Shown: positions 9,493-18,429, counted from the stretch's first letter. The stretch: 64,000 bases of DNA from Oscillospiraceae bacterium (GCA_017458335.1 JAFTFT010000009.1:1-64000); one strand, 5' to 3'. Made by a program: numbers and translations. The notes: generated by a model from the letters alone, not told the origin.

Positions 9493-9562
9493 TTCCACGT
9501 AGCAGCCTGAACTGCTGCAACATACGTCAATATGCAGACAACATACAGAAAGAAGGATGACA

Positions 9563-11137
9563 ATGAAGAAGCTCATCTCCCTTGCGCTGGTCCTGGTTCT
9601 CGTGCTCGGCTTGGCGGCAGGCCTCGGCGGCAGCGCATTCGCGGCGGACAACAGGATTCTCTATCATATCCACAACTCCATGCCGTATGTCACGCTAGAT
9701 CCCAGCATCGAGTACTCCAACGGCATCATGGTGCTGCAGAACGTCTATGAGACGCTGACCCACTATGATCCGGAAACGGGAGAAGTTGTCCCCATGCTGG
9801 CGACCTCCTGGAGTTCCAACGAAGACGGTACGGTCTGGGTGTTCCAGCTCCGTGACGACGTGACCTTCCATGACGGCAGCAAGCTGACCGCCCAGCAGGT
9901 GGTCAACTCCTTCAGGCGCACCATGGACCTCGGACAGGGCGGCGCCTATATCTGGGACGCGGTTCTGGAAGAGAACGGCGGTTCCGTGGAAGCGACGGGC
10001 GAGTATGAAGTCACCATCACCTGCGGATATCCCTGCGCCATCGACCTGGTCACATCTGCGGCCTATGCGGCCTATGTCATGTCCGACAGCGTGATCGATC
10101 AGGATGTTGAGTACTTCAACCAGGGCCATGACGGCGGCTCCGGCCCCTACATGATTACCCAGGCCAACGGGGACAGCGTCGTGCTGCAGGCCTATCCGGA
10201 GTACCGCGGCGGCTGGAACGACAACCAGTATCAGTATGTCTATGTCCGCGAGGTCTCTGAATCCAGTGCGCGCCGCCAGATGCTGGAGACCGGCGAGGCG
10301 CAGATCTCCTGTGAGTTCTCCTCCACCGACCTTGAAGCGCTGGAGGCACAGCCCGACAAGGTCCACATCGTAAAGGCCGAGACCTTCAACAACGTCATCA
10401 TGTTCATCAACACCGCCGTGGAACCCGGCAGCAACGCCGACTTCCGCCGTGCTCTGGCCTACGCTTTCCCCTATGACGAGACAGTCAACCAGGTCATGAA
10501 CGGCAATGCCGAGCAGTCCGTCGGCACCGTGCCTGCCGGACTCTGGGGCCACAGCGACGAGGTGTTCCAGTACACACTGGACATGGACAAGGCAAAGGAA
10601 TATCTTGAGAAATCCGGCGTCGACACCAACGGCCTGAAGCTCACCGTCACCTATATGACCGGCGACGACACCTATGCCAGCGCCCTGCAGCTCTACCAGG
10701 TCAACCTCCGCCAGCTCGGCATCGATCTGGAGCTCAAGAGCATGGAGTGGGACCAGCAGTGGGCCCAGGCACAGAACACCGACCCGAAGAACCGTCAGGA
10801 CATGTTTCTGTTCATCTGGTGGCCGGACTATGCCGACCCGGTCAGCTGGTTCACGTCTCTGCTGCACAGCGAGGATGAGATTGTCTACAACCTCTCCTAC
10901 CTGCATGACGAGGCGCTCGACGCCCTCATCGACGAGGCGGTGGAGCTGACCGTTACAGACCGTGAAGCAGCCGAGGCGAATTACATCGAGGCTCAGAAGA
11001 TCGTCGCCGACCAGGCCTATTACCTCAACCTCTACGACCAGGTTCACACCTATGTCGTCAGCAACAGCGTGGACGGTGTCGCGGAGAATCCCGCCTATTC
11101 CTACACCATCGACTATTATCAGGTTACCGCAAAATAA
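9563..11137 (+). CDS. ABC importer substrate-binding protein, family 5 (oligopeptide/dipeptide type)
   Basis: 524-aa extracytoplasmic solute-binding protein of the DppA/OppA class. The signal peptide MKKLISLALVLVLVLGLA ends near GSAFA-AD. There is no lipobox cysteine, unusual for a monoderm binding protein. The mature part has the family-5 hallmarks YETLTHYDPETGEVVPMLA and FQLRDDVTFHDGSKLTAQQVV near its N-terminus, and a typical C-terminal lobe. ATG 9563 is preferred over ATG 9557 because AGAAGG then has normal spacing. Two permeases and a fused ATPase follow. The ligand is unknown; the downstream metabolic genes suggest a peptide or a small heterocyclic or amide compound. Confidence 0.92.
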   Translation: MKKLISLALVLVLVLGLAAGLGGSAFAADNRILYHIHNSMPYVTLDPSIEYSNGIMVLQNVYETLTHYDPETGEVVPMLATSWSSNEDGTVWVFQLRDDVTFHDGSKLTAQQVVNSFRRTMDLGQGGAYIWDAVLEENGGSVEATGEYEVTITCGYPCAIDLVTSAAYAAYVMSDSVIDQDVEYFNQGHDGGSGPYMITQANGDSVVLQAYPEYRGGWNDNQYQYVYVREVSESSARRQMLETGEAQISCEFSSTDLEALEAQPDKVHIVKAETFNNVIMFINTAVEPGSNADFRRALAYAFPYDETVNQVMNGNAEQSVGTVPAGLWGHSDEVFQYTLDMDKAKEYLEKSGVDTNGLKLTVTYMTGDDTYASALQLYQVNLRQLGIDLELKSMEWDQQWAQAQNTDPKNRQDMFLFIWWPDYADPVSWFTSLLHSEDEIVYNLSYLHDEALDALIDEAVELTVTDREAAEANYIEAQKIVADQAYYLNLYDQVHTYVVSNSVDGVAENPAYSYTIDYYQVTAK

Positions 11138-11155
11138 GTATCCGGAAAACCGCAC

Positions 11156-11199
11156 CGAAATGGCGGCTCCTGTCGGACCATGACAGGGGCGCCATTTCG
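11156..11199 (+). promoter_or_regulatory. Intercistronic hairpin after the binding-protein gene
   Basis: Imperfect 18-bp inverted repeat (CGAAATGGC arm at 11156, partner ending 11199) without a T-tract. Such structures usually stabilise or partly attenuate mRNA, so that binding protein is made in excess over membrane subunits. Confidence 0.7.
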
Positions 11200-11227
11200 G
11201 CGTATTTCGTGAAAGGCGAACTGGCCT

Positions 11228-12238
11228 ATGTTGAAGTATATTTTCAAACGCATTCTGAGCAGCATTGTCGTGCTGATCGGCGTGGTGACGATCACGTTTT
11301 TCATCGCGCGTGTGATCCCTTCCAATCCCGAAGTGAAGTGGGCGGGACAGCGCGCAACTGCGGAACAGCTGGAAGCCGCGCGCATTGAGCTCGGCCTGGA
11401 CAAATCCCTTCCGGAGCAGTATGTGATCTATCTGGGAGATCTTCTGCACGGCAATCTGGGCAAGAGTCTGCGCACCCACCAGCCGGTGGCGGCGGAGCTG
11501 AAGCGCTATATCCCCGCAACCCTGGAGCTGGTGCTGCTGGCCTTCCTGCTGGCGGTGCTGATCGGAATTCCACTGGGGATCTATTCCGCCAAGAAAAAAG
11601 ACCGGATGCTGGACCATATCAGCCGCTTTTTCTCCATCGGCGCGGTCTCGCTGCCGACCTTCTGGGTGGCGCTGTTCTTCCAGCTGATCTTCTATAAGAG
11701 CCTGAGCCTGCTGCCCATCGGGGGACGGCTGAGTGTGGAGGCGACGATTTTTCAGACCATGCCGAACATCACGGGCCTGCTGCTTCTGGACTGCCTGCTC
11801 ACGGGCAATTTCTCCCTGATGGGGGATGCCTTCCTGCATATCATCATGCCCTGCATCACCATCGCACTCTATCCCATCGGCCTGGTGGCGCGTATGACGC
11901 GGAGTGCCCTGCTGGAGATTCTGGGGGAGGACTACATCACGGCCGGACACAGCTACGGCCTGCGGGACGGCAAGATGCTCTGGAAATACGCGCTGAAGAA
12001 CAGCCTCGGCACCACGGCGACGGATGTGGCGCTCTCCATGGGCTATACCCTGACGGACACCTTCCTGGTGGAGGCCATCTTCTCCTGGCCCGGCATCGGC
12101 AGCTACATCTCCGGCGCGGTTACGACGCTGGACTATCCGGCCATTATCGGTGTGACCCTTTTCGGCGCCTGTTGCTACATCATCCTGAACCTGCTGGCGG
12201 ACATCATCATCGCATCCGACCCGCGGGTGCGTCTGTAA
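11228..12238 (+). CDS. ABC importer permease, DppB/OppB type
   Basis: 336-aa inner-membrane subunit with an N-terminal transmembrane helix (SSIVVLIGVVTITFFIARVI), a periplasmic loop, and five further helices carrying the BPD_transp_1 fold. The cytoplasmic EAA loop with a conserved glycine lies around GHSYGLRDGKMLWKYAL. It pairs with the DppC-type subunit 15 nt downstream. The ATG follows GAAAGGCG. Confidence 0.93.
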   Translation: MLKYIFKRILSSIVVLIGVVTITFFIARVIPSNPEVKWAGQRATAEQLEAARIELGLDKSLPEQYVIYLGDLLHGNLGKSLRTHQPVAAELKRYIPATLELVLLAFLLAVLIGIPLGIYSAKKKDRMLDHISRFFSIGAVSLPTFWVALFFQLIFYKSLSLLPIGGRLSVEATIFQTMPNITGLLLLDCLLTGNFSLMGDAFLHIIMPCITIALYPIGLVARMTRSALLEILGEDYITAGHSYGLRDGKMLWKYALKNSLGTTATDVALSMGYTLTDTFLVEAIFSWPGIGSYISGAVTTLDYPAIIGVTLFGACCYIILNLLADIIIASDPRVRL

Positions 12239-12253
12239 AGGAGGAGAGAGCGC

Positions 12254-13138
12254 ATGTCAAACTTCCTTCAGACCCTCCGTCCCCGCCTGAAAAGCTTCGG
12301 AGAGAGCATGTACCTCCTGGCGAGAAACAAGCTCAGCCTCCTGGCCCTGATCGTGCTGGTGCTGCTGGTGCTGTCGGCGGTCTTCGCCAACGTGATCATC
12401 CCGTATCCGCAGGATATCGCGGATGCCAGCCATATTGAGAACAAGCTCCAGCCGCCCAGCGCGGAGCACTGGATGGGAACGGATGAACTCGGCCGGGATA
12501 TCTTCAGCCGCGTCGTCTACGGCGCAAGGGTTTCCCTCCGCTCGGCACTGGGCGCGGTCGGCCTGTCGCTGCTTATCGGTGTGCCGCTCGGCGCCATTGC
12601 CGGCAGCTTCGGCGGCTGGGTGGACAACGTGATCATGCGGCTGACCGACGTGTTCCTGAGCTTTCCGCCGCTGCTGCTGGCGATCGCCATGGTGGCGGTG
12701 CTGGGAAGCAGCCTGAACAACGCCGTGCTTGCCATTTCGCTCTCCTGGTGGCCCTGGTACACGCGCCTGATCCGCGGTCAGGCGATCTCCGTCAAGGAGC
12801 GGAAGTTCGTCCAGGCGGCGGAAACCATCGGAACGAGCAAGCTCAAGATCATTTTCCGGCACATCATGCCCAACTGCATCAGTCCCGTCATCGTACAGGC
12901 CTCCATGGACATCGGCGGCGTCATCCTCACGGTGGCAAGCCTCTCCTTCCTCGGCCTCGGCGCCCAGCTGCCCACCCCGGAGTGGGGCCTGATGATCTCG
13001 ATGGGCCGGACCTACTTCCCGGACAAGTGGTGGTACTGCATCTTCCCGGGCGTCGCGATCTTCATCACCGTTCTGTGCTTCAACCTCATCGGGGACGCGA
13101 TCCGTGAGATCCTTGATCCCAAGACGCGGAAAAAGTGA
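12254..13138 (+). CDS. ABC importer permease, DppC/OppC type
   Basis: 294-aa second permease. It has the OppC N-terminal membrane segment, the conserved HWMGTDELGRDIFSRVVYGA motif, and an EAA-like loop around ETIGTSKLKIIFRHIMPN. The start is preceded by AAAGGAGGAGAG. The stop lies 11 nt upstream of the ATPase ATG, so the operon is compact. Confidence 0.93.
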   Translation: MSNFLQTLRPRLKSFGESMYLLARNKLSLLALIVLVLLVLSAVFANVIIPYPQDIADASHIENKLQPPSAEHWMGTDELGRDIFSRVVYGARVSLRSALGAVGLSLLIGVPLGAIAGSFGGWVDNVIMRLTDVFLSFPPLLLAIAMVAVLGSSLNNAVLAISLSWWPWYTRLIRGQAISVKERKFVQAAETIGTSKLKIIFRHIMPNCISPVIVQASMDIGGVILTVASLSFLGLGAQLPTPEWGLMISMGRTYFPDKWWYCIFPGVAIFITVLCFNLIGDAIREILDPKTRKK

Positions 13139-13149
13139 GGAGAGAAGCC

Positions 13150-14949
13150 ATGGCTTATTTTGAAATCAAAAACCTGCACATCACGCACAAGTCCTATGAG
13201 GGCGTCAAGGATGTGCTGAATATTGAGCACCTGGCCATTGAGCGGGGCGAAACCTACGGCCTCGTAGGCGAATCCGGCCAGGGCAAAACCGTGCTCGCCC
13301 TCGCCATCCAGCAGCTTCTGGCCTGCCCGCCGGGGAAAATCGAATCCGGCGAGGTCCTGCTGGAGGGTGAAAACCTCCTGAAGCTCTCGCCGCGGCAGAT
13401 GCAGCAGCGCGTCCGCGGCAGCAGGATCGCCATGATCTTTCAGGATCCCATGAGCTGTCTCAATCCGGTCTTCACGGTGGGCAGCATCATGACCGACGTG
13501 CTGCGCACGAGAAAAAAGGGCCTGAACAAAAAGAAAGCGACCGAGGAAGCCGCCGACCTGCTCCGGGAGGTCAAGCTCGCCGACGCGGAGAGCATCCTCT
13601 CCAAGTACCCGCATCAGCTCTCCGGCGGTCAGCGCCAGCGCGTCATCATCGCTCTGGCTCTCGCCTGCGGGGCGGAGCTGCTGATCGCGGACGAGCCCAC
13701 AAGAAACCTGGATGTTACCATCCAGGCGAGCATCCTGAAACTCCTGAAAGAGCTGCAGCAGAAGCGCGGCATGACCGTACTCTTCATCGCGAACAACCTG
13801 AGCCTGGTTTCGGCCTTCTGCGACCGCGTCGGTATCCTCTACGGCGGCAGAATCATCGAGGAGAACACCACGGCAAAGCTCATCACCGACCCGCAGCAGG
13901 AGTACACCAAAGTACTGCTGGAAGCGGTGAGGACCGAGAGCCGCAGCGCCGAACCCGTGGAAAGCAGGGAAGAGCTGCTCCGGGTCGAGCATCTGAAAAA
14001 GTATTTCGACATCAATGACGAGATCAAGCACCAGAAGCACCTCTGCCTCAAGGCGGTGGACGATGTGAGCTTCACCCTGAACAAAGGCGAGGTTCTGGGC
14101 ATCGTCGGGGAATCCGGCTGCGGCAAGTCCACCCTGGTCAACACCATCCTCAACCTCTTTGAACCCACCGAGGGCGAAGTCTGGTTCGAGGGGAAGCCGG
14201 CGCTCGGAGCGGGAAGAAAGGGCGGCAACTCTTTCAAGAAGAATGTCCAGATCGTCTTTCAGGATCCCTACTGGTCCCTCAACCCGCGCTGGCTCATCAA
14301 GGACATCGTCGCCGAACCCATCGAGGTCTATGAGCGCCTCGGCGAAACGGAAAAGCTCAATCGGGTCAAAGAACTGCTGGCCATGGTCGGAATTCCGGAG
14401 GACGCGTGCTACAAGTATCCCCATGAGTTCTCCGGCGGCCAGAGGCAGCGTATTGCCATCGCGCGCTCTCTGGCGTCCCGGCCGAAGCTGGTGGTACTGG
14501 ACGAGCCGACCAGCTCCATCGACGTCTTCAGCCAGGAGCAGATCCTCGCCCTGATCAAGGATCTGAAGAAGCGCTTCGGCCTGACCAACATCCTGATCAG
14601 CCACGACCTGGGCGTGGTGCACGAGCTGGCGAACAAGATCGCCGTCATGTATCTGGGGAAGATCGTGGAATTCGGCAGCGCCGAAGAGATCTTCCGCCAC
14701 CCGCGCCATCCCTATACCAAGGCGCTCTTCGACGCGATCCCGAGTCTGACAACTCAGGGGATGGAGGGCCTGAAGACCCTGGAAGGGCAGATCCCGAGCC
14801 CCATCAACCCGCCTCCCGGCTGCGCCTTCCATGAGCGCTGTGCCTATGCCTGCGAAAGATGCCGCAGCGAGACGCCGCCACAGCGGGATATGGGCGGCGG
14901 ACATATGGTGAGCTGCCTGCGGGCGGATGAACTGAAAGAACTGCAGTAA
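13150..14949 (+). CDS. Fused double ATPase of the peptide importer (DppD-DppF type)
   Basis: 599-aa protein with two OppD/OppF-like nucleotide-binding domains in one chain. NBD1 (about 1-265) has Walker A GESGQGKT (40-47), Q-loop FQDP and signature LSGGQ, but two deviations: the D-loop is DEPTRNLD instead of DEPTTALD, and the switch histidine of the usual THDL is replaced (ANNL, Asn215). NBD2 (about 280-599) has Walker A GESGCGKS (320-327), LSGGQ-like FSGGQRQR, a normal SHDLGVV switch, and the C-terminal oligopeptide-ATPase domain with four cysteines in the CAFHERCAYACERC region. Asymmetric ATP sites are likely. ATG 13150 follows GAGGAGAGAAG. Confidence 0.92.
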   Translation: MAYFEIKNLHITHKSYEGVKDVLNIEHLAIERGETYGLVGESGQGKTVLALAIQQLLACPPGKIESGEVLLEGENLLKLSPRQMQQRVRGSRIAMIFQDPMSCLNPVFTVGSIMTDVLRTRKKGLNKKKATEEAADLLREVKLADAESILSKYPHQLSGGQRQRVIIALALACGAELLIADEPTRNLDVTIQASILKLLKELQQKRGMTVLFIANNLSLVSAFCDRVGILYGGRIIEENTTAKLITDPQQEYTKVLLEAVRTESRSAEPVESREELLRVEHLKKYFDINDEIKHQKHLCLKAVDDVSFTLNKGEVLGIVGESGCGKSTLVNTILNLFEPTEGEVWFEGKPALGAGRKGGNSFKKNVQIVFQDPYWSLNPRWLIKDIVAEPIEVYERLGETEKLNRVKELLAMVGIPEDACYKYPHEFSGGQRQRIAIARSLASRPKLVVLDEPTSSIDVFSQEQILALIKDLKKRFGLTNILISHDLGVVHELANKIAVMYLGKIVEFGSAEEIFRHPRHPYTKALFDAIPSLTTQGMEGLKTLEGQIPSPINPPPGCAFHERCAYACERCRSETPPQRDMGGGHMVSCLRADELKELQ

Positions 14950-14964
14950 GGAGAAAAGAGTCCT

Positions 14965-16062
14965 ATGAGAGAACTGAACAGGGAAGACCTGATGAATATC
15001 CTGCTGGGCTGCACCATCCTCGGCACCGGGGGCGGCGGAAGCCTGGAGGAAGGAATCCGGAGCATCGATGAAGCGCTGGCAGCGGGAAAGATATTCCGGC
15101 TGGTGACCTTCGATGAAATGGATCCCGAGGCCGTGATCGGCACGCCCTATGCCTGCGGCGCCATCAGCCCGCTGACCGAGGAAGAGAAGAAAAAGTACGC
15201 CCGCCTCAAAGAAACGGACGAGAGCATGTATCTGCTCAACATGAAGCAGCTGGAGCGCTTCCTGGGCCGTGATGTGTCGGCGGTTATTTCGACGGAGCTG
15301 GGCGGCGGCAATACCGCGACGGCCTTCTATGTAGGGGCCATGACGGACCGTTTCATCGTCGACGGAGACCCGGCCGGCAGAAGCGTCCCCGCGCTGCAGC
15401 ACTCCACCTATTATCTCAAGGGCGTCCCCATGTGCCCGATGGCCGTGATGAACGAGTTTGGCGAGGGCGCGGTGTTCACCAACGTCTATGACGACGAGCG
15501 GGGTGAGGACCTGGTCCGGGCCCTGGCGGTGGTCAGCCGCAACACCATCGCGGTGATGGACCATGTGAACACGGCGGCGGTGCTGAAGGATGCGGTCATC
15601 CGGGGCGCCATCTCCTTTGCCGAGAAGATCGGCAAAGCCTTCCGCGAGACGAAGGCCGCGGGCGGCGATTACGTCGCGGCGGTGACGGAAGCCGGAAACG
15701 GAAAGCCCATGTTCCGGGGCGTTGTGACCGAGAGCCGCTTTGAGACGAGAGACGGCTACACCTTCGGCGACACGGTTCTGGAGGGAGAGGGCGGCTGCGC
15801 CGGACATACGCTGCATATCTGGTACCAGAATGAAAATATCATCAGCTGGCTGGACGGGGAACCCTATGTGACGGTTCCGGACCTGATCTGCTTCTTCAAC
15901 CTCGACGAGGCGATGCCGCAGCTGAACCCCTATGCAAAAGTCGGAGAGCATGCGGCGATCATCGCCCTGCCGGCGCCGGAAGAGTGGACCACGGAGCGCG
16001 GCCTGGAGGTCTTCGGCCCGAGAAGCTTTGGGTACGAGATCGACTATAAGCCGTTTTGCTGA
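14965..16062 (+). CDS. DUF917 family protein
   Basis: 365-aa protein of the DUF917 family, recognised from the N-terminus (LLGCTILGTGGGGSLEEG) and from AISPLTEEE and TELGGGNTATAFY. Family members often sit beside hydantoinase/oxoprolinase or peptide-transport genes, and a role in cyclic amide or amino-acid derivative metabolism is supposed but not proven. The Gly-rich GTGGGG near residues 19-24 could bind a phosphate or nucleotide. It begins 15 nt after the transporter ATPase and ends 10 nt before the next gene, so it is probably co-transcribed with the importer. Confidence 0.85.
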   Translation: MRELNREDLMNILLGCTILGTGGGGSLEEGIRSIDEALAAGKIFRLVTFDEMDPEAVIGTPYACGAISPLTEEEKKKYARLKETDESMYLLNMKQLERFLGRDVSAVISTELGGGNTATAFYVGAMTDRFIVDGDPAGRSVPALQHSTYYLKGVPMCPMAVMNEFGEGAVFTNVYDDERGEDLVRALAVVSRNTIAVMDHVNTAAVLKDAVIRGAISFAEKIGKAFRETKAAGGDYVAAVTEAGNGKPMFRGVVTESRFETRDGYTFGDTVLEGEGGCAGHTLHIWYQNENIISWLDGEPYVTVPDLICFFNLDEAMPQLNPYAKVGEHAAIIALPAPEEWTTERGLEVFGPRSFGYEIDYKPFC

Positions 16063-16072
16063 GGAGAGGGCC

Positions 16073-17098
16073 ATGACAGAACTGGAATCGGCGGCAAAAA
16101 AGCTGATCGAAGAAATCTTCGCCGTCCGGCCGGGGGAGACCGTTACGATCACCACGGACTATGACAGCAACATGACTGTCACCAGAGCGGTCGCCGACGC
16201 AGTGCAGAACGCCGGGGCACACCCCGTGATCATCCAGTGCCCGACACCCGGGAGTGTGGGCAAGGCCGCGGATCCGGACCTCCCGGTGGAGGTGCTCAGT
16301 GCCGCGCTCTCGGCGACGGATGTATGGATCGAGTTCAACCACCAGTGGCTGCTGTACTCCACGCCCTATGAGCGGGCTACGGCGGAAAACAAAAAGCTGC
16401 GCTACATGTGCCTCGTGGACTTCAATGAGGATCTGCTGATCCGTACGGTGGGCCGTGTGGACACCCCGCAGCTGCAGATCTTTATGCGCCGGGTGGCGGA
16501 ACTCACCCGGAACGCCGGAACCATGCACGTTACGACACCGGCCGGGACGGATGTCCGCTTTGAGATCGATCCGGTACACTATGTGGCCTGCGACTGCGGC
16601 GACGCCTCCCTCCCAGCGGTTCACATGCTGACGGGACAGATCAACGTCGTGCCGCGCTTCGGAAGCATTCAGGGGACGATCGTTTTTGACGGCTGCGTCA
16701 CGCCGCCTTTCGGCAGGATCCCGGATGAGCCGATCCGCCTGACCGTCAGAGACGGCATCATCACGGCCGTGGACGGCGGTGAGGACGCACGAACCTATGA
16801 AACCTATTTGAAGCAGTTTCACGACCCCGGCATGCTGAAGATGGCGCATATCTCTTACGGCTTCAACCCGGGAGCACAGCTCACGGGGAACATCGTGGAA
16901 GACGAGCGCGTCTGGGGCGCGACGGAGTGGGGCATCGGCTATGTCAGCGATGTGGACGCGCCGCCCTGCGGACAGGACGCGGTCAGCCACACAGACGGCA
17001 TCTGTCTGCGCTCGACGGTCTGGCTGGACGAGCGCTGCATCCTGCGTGAGGGGGTAGTGATCGACCCTGAACTGGCGGCGCTGTCACCGAAAAAATAG
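16073..17098 (+). CDS. M29 aminopeptidase / NicX-like metalloenzyme
   Basis: 341-aa protein resembling the aminopeptidase T (M29) superfamily, which also includes 2,5-dihydroxypyridine 5,6-dioxygenase (NicX). Candidate metal ligands are His259 (MAHISYGFNPGA), His306 and Asp308 (SHTDG). The spacing is similar to the His/His/Asp set I recall for NicX. An upstream extension of the frame overlaps the DUF917 gene. ATG 16073 is chosen because GAGGAGAGGG directly precedes it. The substrate is unknown. Both peptidase and ring-opening dioxygenase readings fit the context of an importer plus DUF917. Confidence 0.8.
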   Translation: MTELESAAKKLIEEIFAVRPGETVTITTDYDSNMTVTRAVADAVQNAGAHPVIIQCPTPGSVGKAADPDLPVEVLSAALSATDVWIEFNHQWLLYSTPYERATAENKKLRYMCLVDFNEDLLIRTVGRVDTPQLQIFMRRVAELTRNAGTMHVTTPAGTDVRFEIDPVHYVACDCGDASLPAVHMLTGQINVVPRFGSIQGTIVFDGCVTPPFGRIPDEPIRLTVRDGIITAVDGGEDARTYETYLKQFHDPGMLKMAHISYGFNPGAQLTGNIVEDERVWGATEWGIGYVSDVDAPPCGQDAVSHTDGICLRSTVWLDERCILREGVVIDPELAALSPKK

Positions 17099-17105
17099 AG
17101 AAGCC

Positions 17106-17762
17106 ATGAAAAACTATCGGGAATATATCTCCCGGCTGGTGATCCTGTTCATCGGTCTTACGATTGCGCATCTCGGCGTGACGCTGTTTCTGCTCTCGGA
17201 CCTTGGGGCCGATCCGTTCAACGTGCTGATCCAGGGCCTGCGGCAGCAGAGCGAGAACGCGGGATGGAACCTGACCCACGGAACCGTCCATATGGCGGTC
17301 AGCTTCCTGATCATTCTGATCCTCCTGATCGTGGACCGGCATTATGTCAAGGCCGGAACCCTGATCTGCATGTTCTGCGGCGGGCCGATCATCGACTTTT
17401 TCTCCTGGCTGCTGCAGAGCCTGAACATCGGCGGCGCGGGTCTGCCCGTTAAAATCCCGGTACTGGTCCTCGGCTGTGTGATTCTGGCCTTCGGCATGAC
17501 CGTTGTCATCCGATCGGAGGCGGGGACAGGGCCGAACGATCTGGTGGCCGTGGTGATCAGCGAGAAGAGCGGAATCCGCTTCGGCATCACCCGTGTCGCG
17601 ACGGACGCGCTGTTTGTTCTGATCGGCTTCCTCCTGGGCGGGAAAGTTGGCATCGGCACCATCATCTGTGCCTTCCTGGTGGGAGTTGTGGCGGACTTCT
17701 TCATGCCGCGGTCAGCCTCGCTGGTCCGGGGAATCCTGAGCAAACTGGCCGGAAAAGAATAA
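17106..17762 (+). CDS. YczE/YitT-like membrane protein
   Basis: 218-aa integral membrane protein with five or more hydrophobic segments. It shows the family motifs GADPFNVLIQG near the first loop and RSEAGTGPNDLVAVVISEKSG in the middle. The YczE/YyaS group has no firmly known function, and transport or regulation of export has been proposed. It starts 7 nt after the preceding stop and ends the importer operon, so it may handle a product or co-substrate of that pathway. Confidence 0.8.
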   Translation: MKNYREYISRLVILFIGLTIAHLGVTLFLLSDLGADPFNVLIQGLRQQSENAGWNLTHGTVHMAVSFLIILILLIVDRHYVKAGTLICMFCGGPIIDFFSWLLQSLNIGGAGLPVKIPVLVLGCVILAFGMTVVIRSEAGTGPNDLVAVVISEKSGIRFGITRVATDALFVLIGFLLGGKVGIGTIICAFLVGVVADFFMPRSASLVRGILSKLAGKE

Positions 17763-17773
17763 AGAAAAAAGAA

Positions 17774-17806
17774 CAGCCCCTGATTCGACAAGAATCAGGG
17801 GCTGTG
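17774..17806 (-). terminator. Terminator downstream of tRNA-Leu
   Basis: Perfect 14-bp stem (ACAGCCCCTGATTC with its complement) around a GACAA loop. On the minus strand it is followed by TCTTTTTTCTTTA. It starts at the CCA end of tRNA-Leu and lies tail-to-tail with the YczE-like gene. Confidence 0.9.
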
Positions 17807-17808
17807 GT

Positions 17809-17891
17809 GCCGGTGGTGGGACTCGAACCCACACGGGGGATTAGCCCAACGGATTTTGAGTCCGTCACGTCTACCATTCCATCACACCGGC
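17809..17891 (-). tRNA. tRNA-Leu (anticodon CAA)
   Basis: Class II tRNA. It has a 7-bp acceptor stem (GCCGGTG/CACCGGC), an anticodon stem ACGGA/TCCGT closing loop CTCAAAA, a long variable arm, and T-loop GGTTCGAGTCC. CCA is encoded at 17808-17806. It decodes UUG. Confidence 0.95.
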
Positions 17892-17895
17892 TTTT

Positions 17896-17923
17896 GAAAA
17901 ACGCCGCAGAAGAATCTGCGGCG
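17896..17923 (-). terminator. Terminator between tRNA-Thr and tRNA-Leu
   Basis: GCCGCAGA / TCTGCGGC hairpin with a 4-nt loop. On the minus strand it is followed by GTTTTTC. It sits just upstream of tRNA-Leu, which must then rely on read-through or an unseen promoter. Confidence 0.75.
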
Positions 17924-17930
17924 GCTTTGG

Positions 17931-18003
17931 AGCTGGATGCGAGATTCGAACTCGCGACCTCATGATTACGAATCAGGCGCTCTACCGGCTGAGCTAATCC
18001 AGC
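17931..18003 (-). tRNA. tRNA-Thr (anticodon CGT)
   Basis: 73-nt tRNA with acceptor GCTGGAT/ATCCAGC, D-loop AGCTCAGCCGGTAGAGC, anticodon loop TTCGTAA and T-arm GAGTTCGAATCTC. CCA is encoded at 17930-17928. The anticodon stem has one mismatch. It decodes ACG. Confidence 0.95.
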
Positions 18004-18024
18004 ATTTCCTCAGAAAGCTCAGTT

Positions 18025-18053
18025 ATATTACCACAAGAGTGCATTTTCGTCAA
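18025..18053 (-). promoter_or_regulatory. Promoter of tRNA-Thr(CGT)
   Basis: On the minus strand, -35 TTGACG (18048-18053), 17-nt spacer, -10 TAATAT (18025-18030). This is near consensus, as expected for stable RNA. Confidence 0.85.
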
Positions 18054-18400
18054 CTGTTTTCTTTTTCACTGAATATGCTGCGAAACAGGGAGAGGGGAGA
18101 AGCACGATATTGGCATTTTCGCTCAGCGAGACAGGGCGCAGGGTTACATAACTGACAGGATCATGGAAGCATGAAGAAAAGTTATTGACAGTTTCAACAG
18201 AGTTTTCGACAGGCGGCTTTCTCAAATTCAGCCAAATTGTCGCATTTTGCAGTTAAACTTTCCGAACAAAAGAGACGGCAGGTTACAAATTTGCGTCATT
18301 TTTCGGTTTCCATAACATTTTGGGAACGGAAATCGGCGCCCCTGAACAACAGAATAGAACAGCCCGGCCCGGGATCCGGGCAGCGGATGATAATTTCCGG
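18054..18400. other. Non-coding gap with little recognisable content
   Basis: This stretch is AT-richer than its surroundings and holds no convincing gene. A TTGACA at 18185 lacks a partner -10 element. A GCCCGG/CCGGGC hairpin lies near 18362-18382. The rest shows nothing I can name. Confidence 0.5.
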
Positions 18401-18429
18401 TTGCAAAACAGGCTATCTTCTATTAAAAT
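18401..18429 (+). promoter_or_regulatory. Promoter of the DUF362 gene
   Basis: -35 TTGCAA (18401-18406), 17-nt spacer, -10 TAAAAT (18424-18429), about 50 nt upstream of the ATG. Confidence 0.6.

Noticed and set aside
13012-16155. A 1047-codon open frame on the minus strand antisense to the importer ATPase and DUF917 genes, and similar long frames at 593-2251, 2317-4710 and 51623-54418
   Set aside because: They mirror well-supported plus-strand genes, have no recognisable domains, and are expected from codon-phase bias in GC-rich DNA.
17937-18155. A 72-aa plus-strand protein overlapping tRNA-Thr(CGT)
   Set aside because: Its first half is antisense tRNA sequence and there is no ribosome site or homologue pattern.
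18180-18215. DnaA-box-like or origin-like motifs (TTATTGACA, TTTTCGACA)
   Set aside because: They do not match TTATCCACA, there is no cluster, and no dnaA/dnaN genes are nearby.
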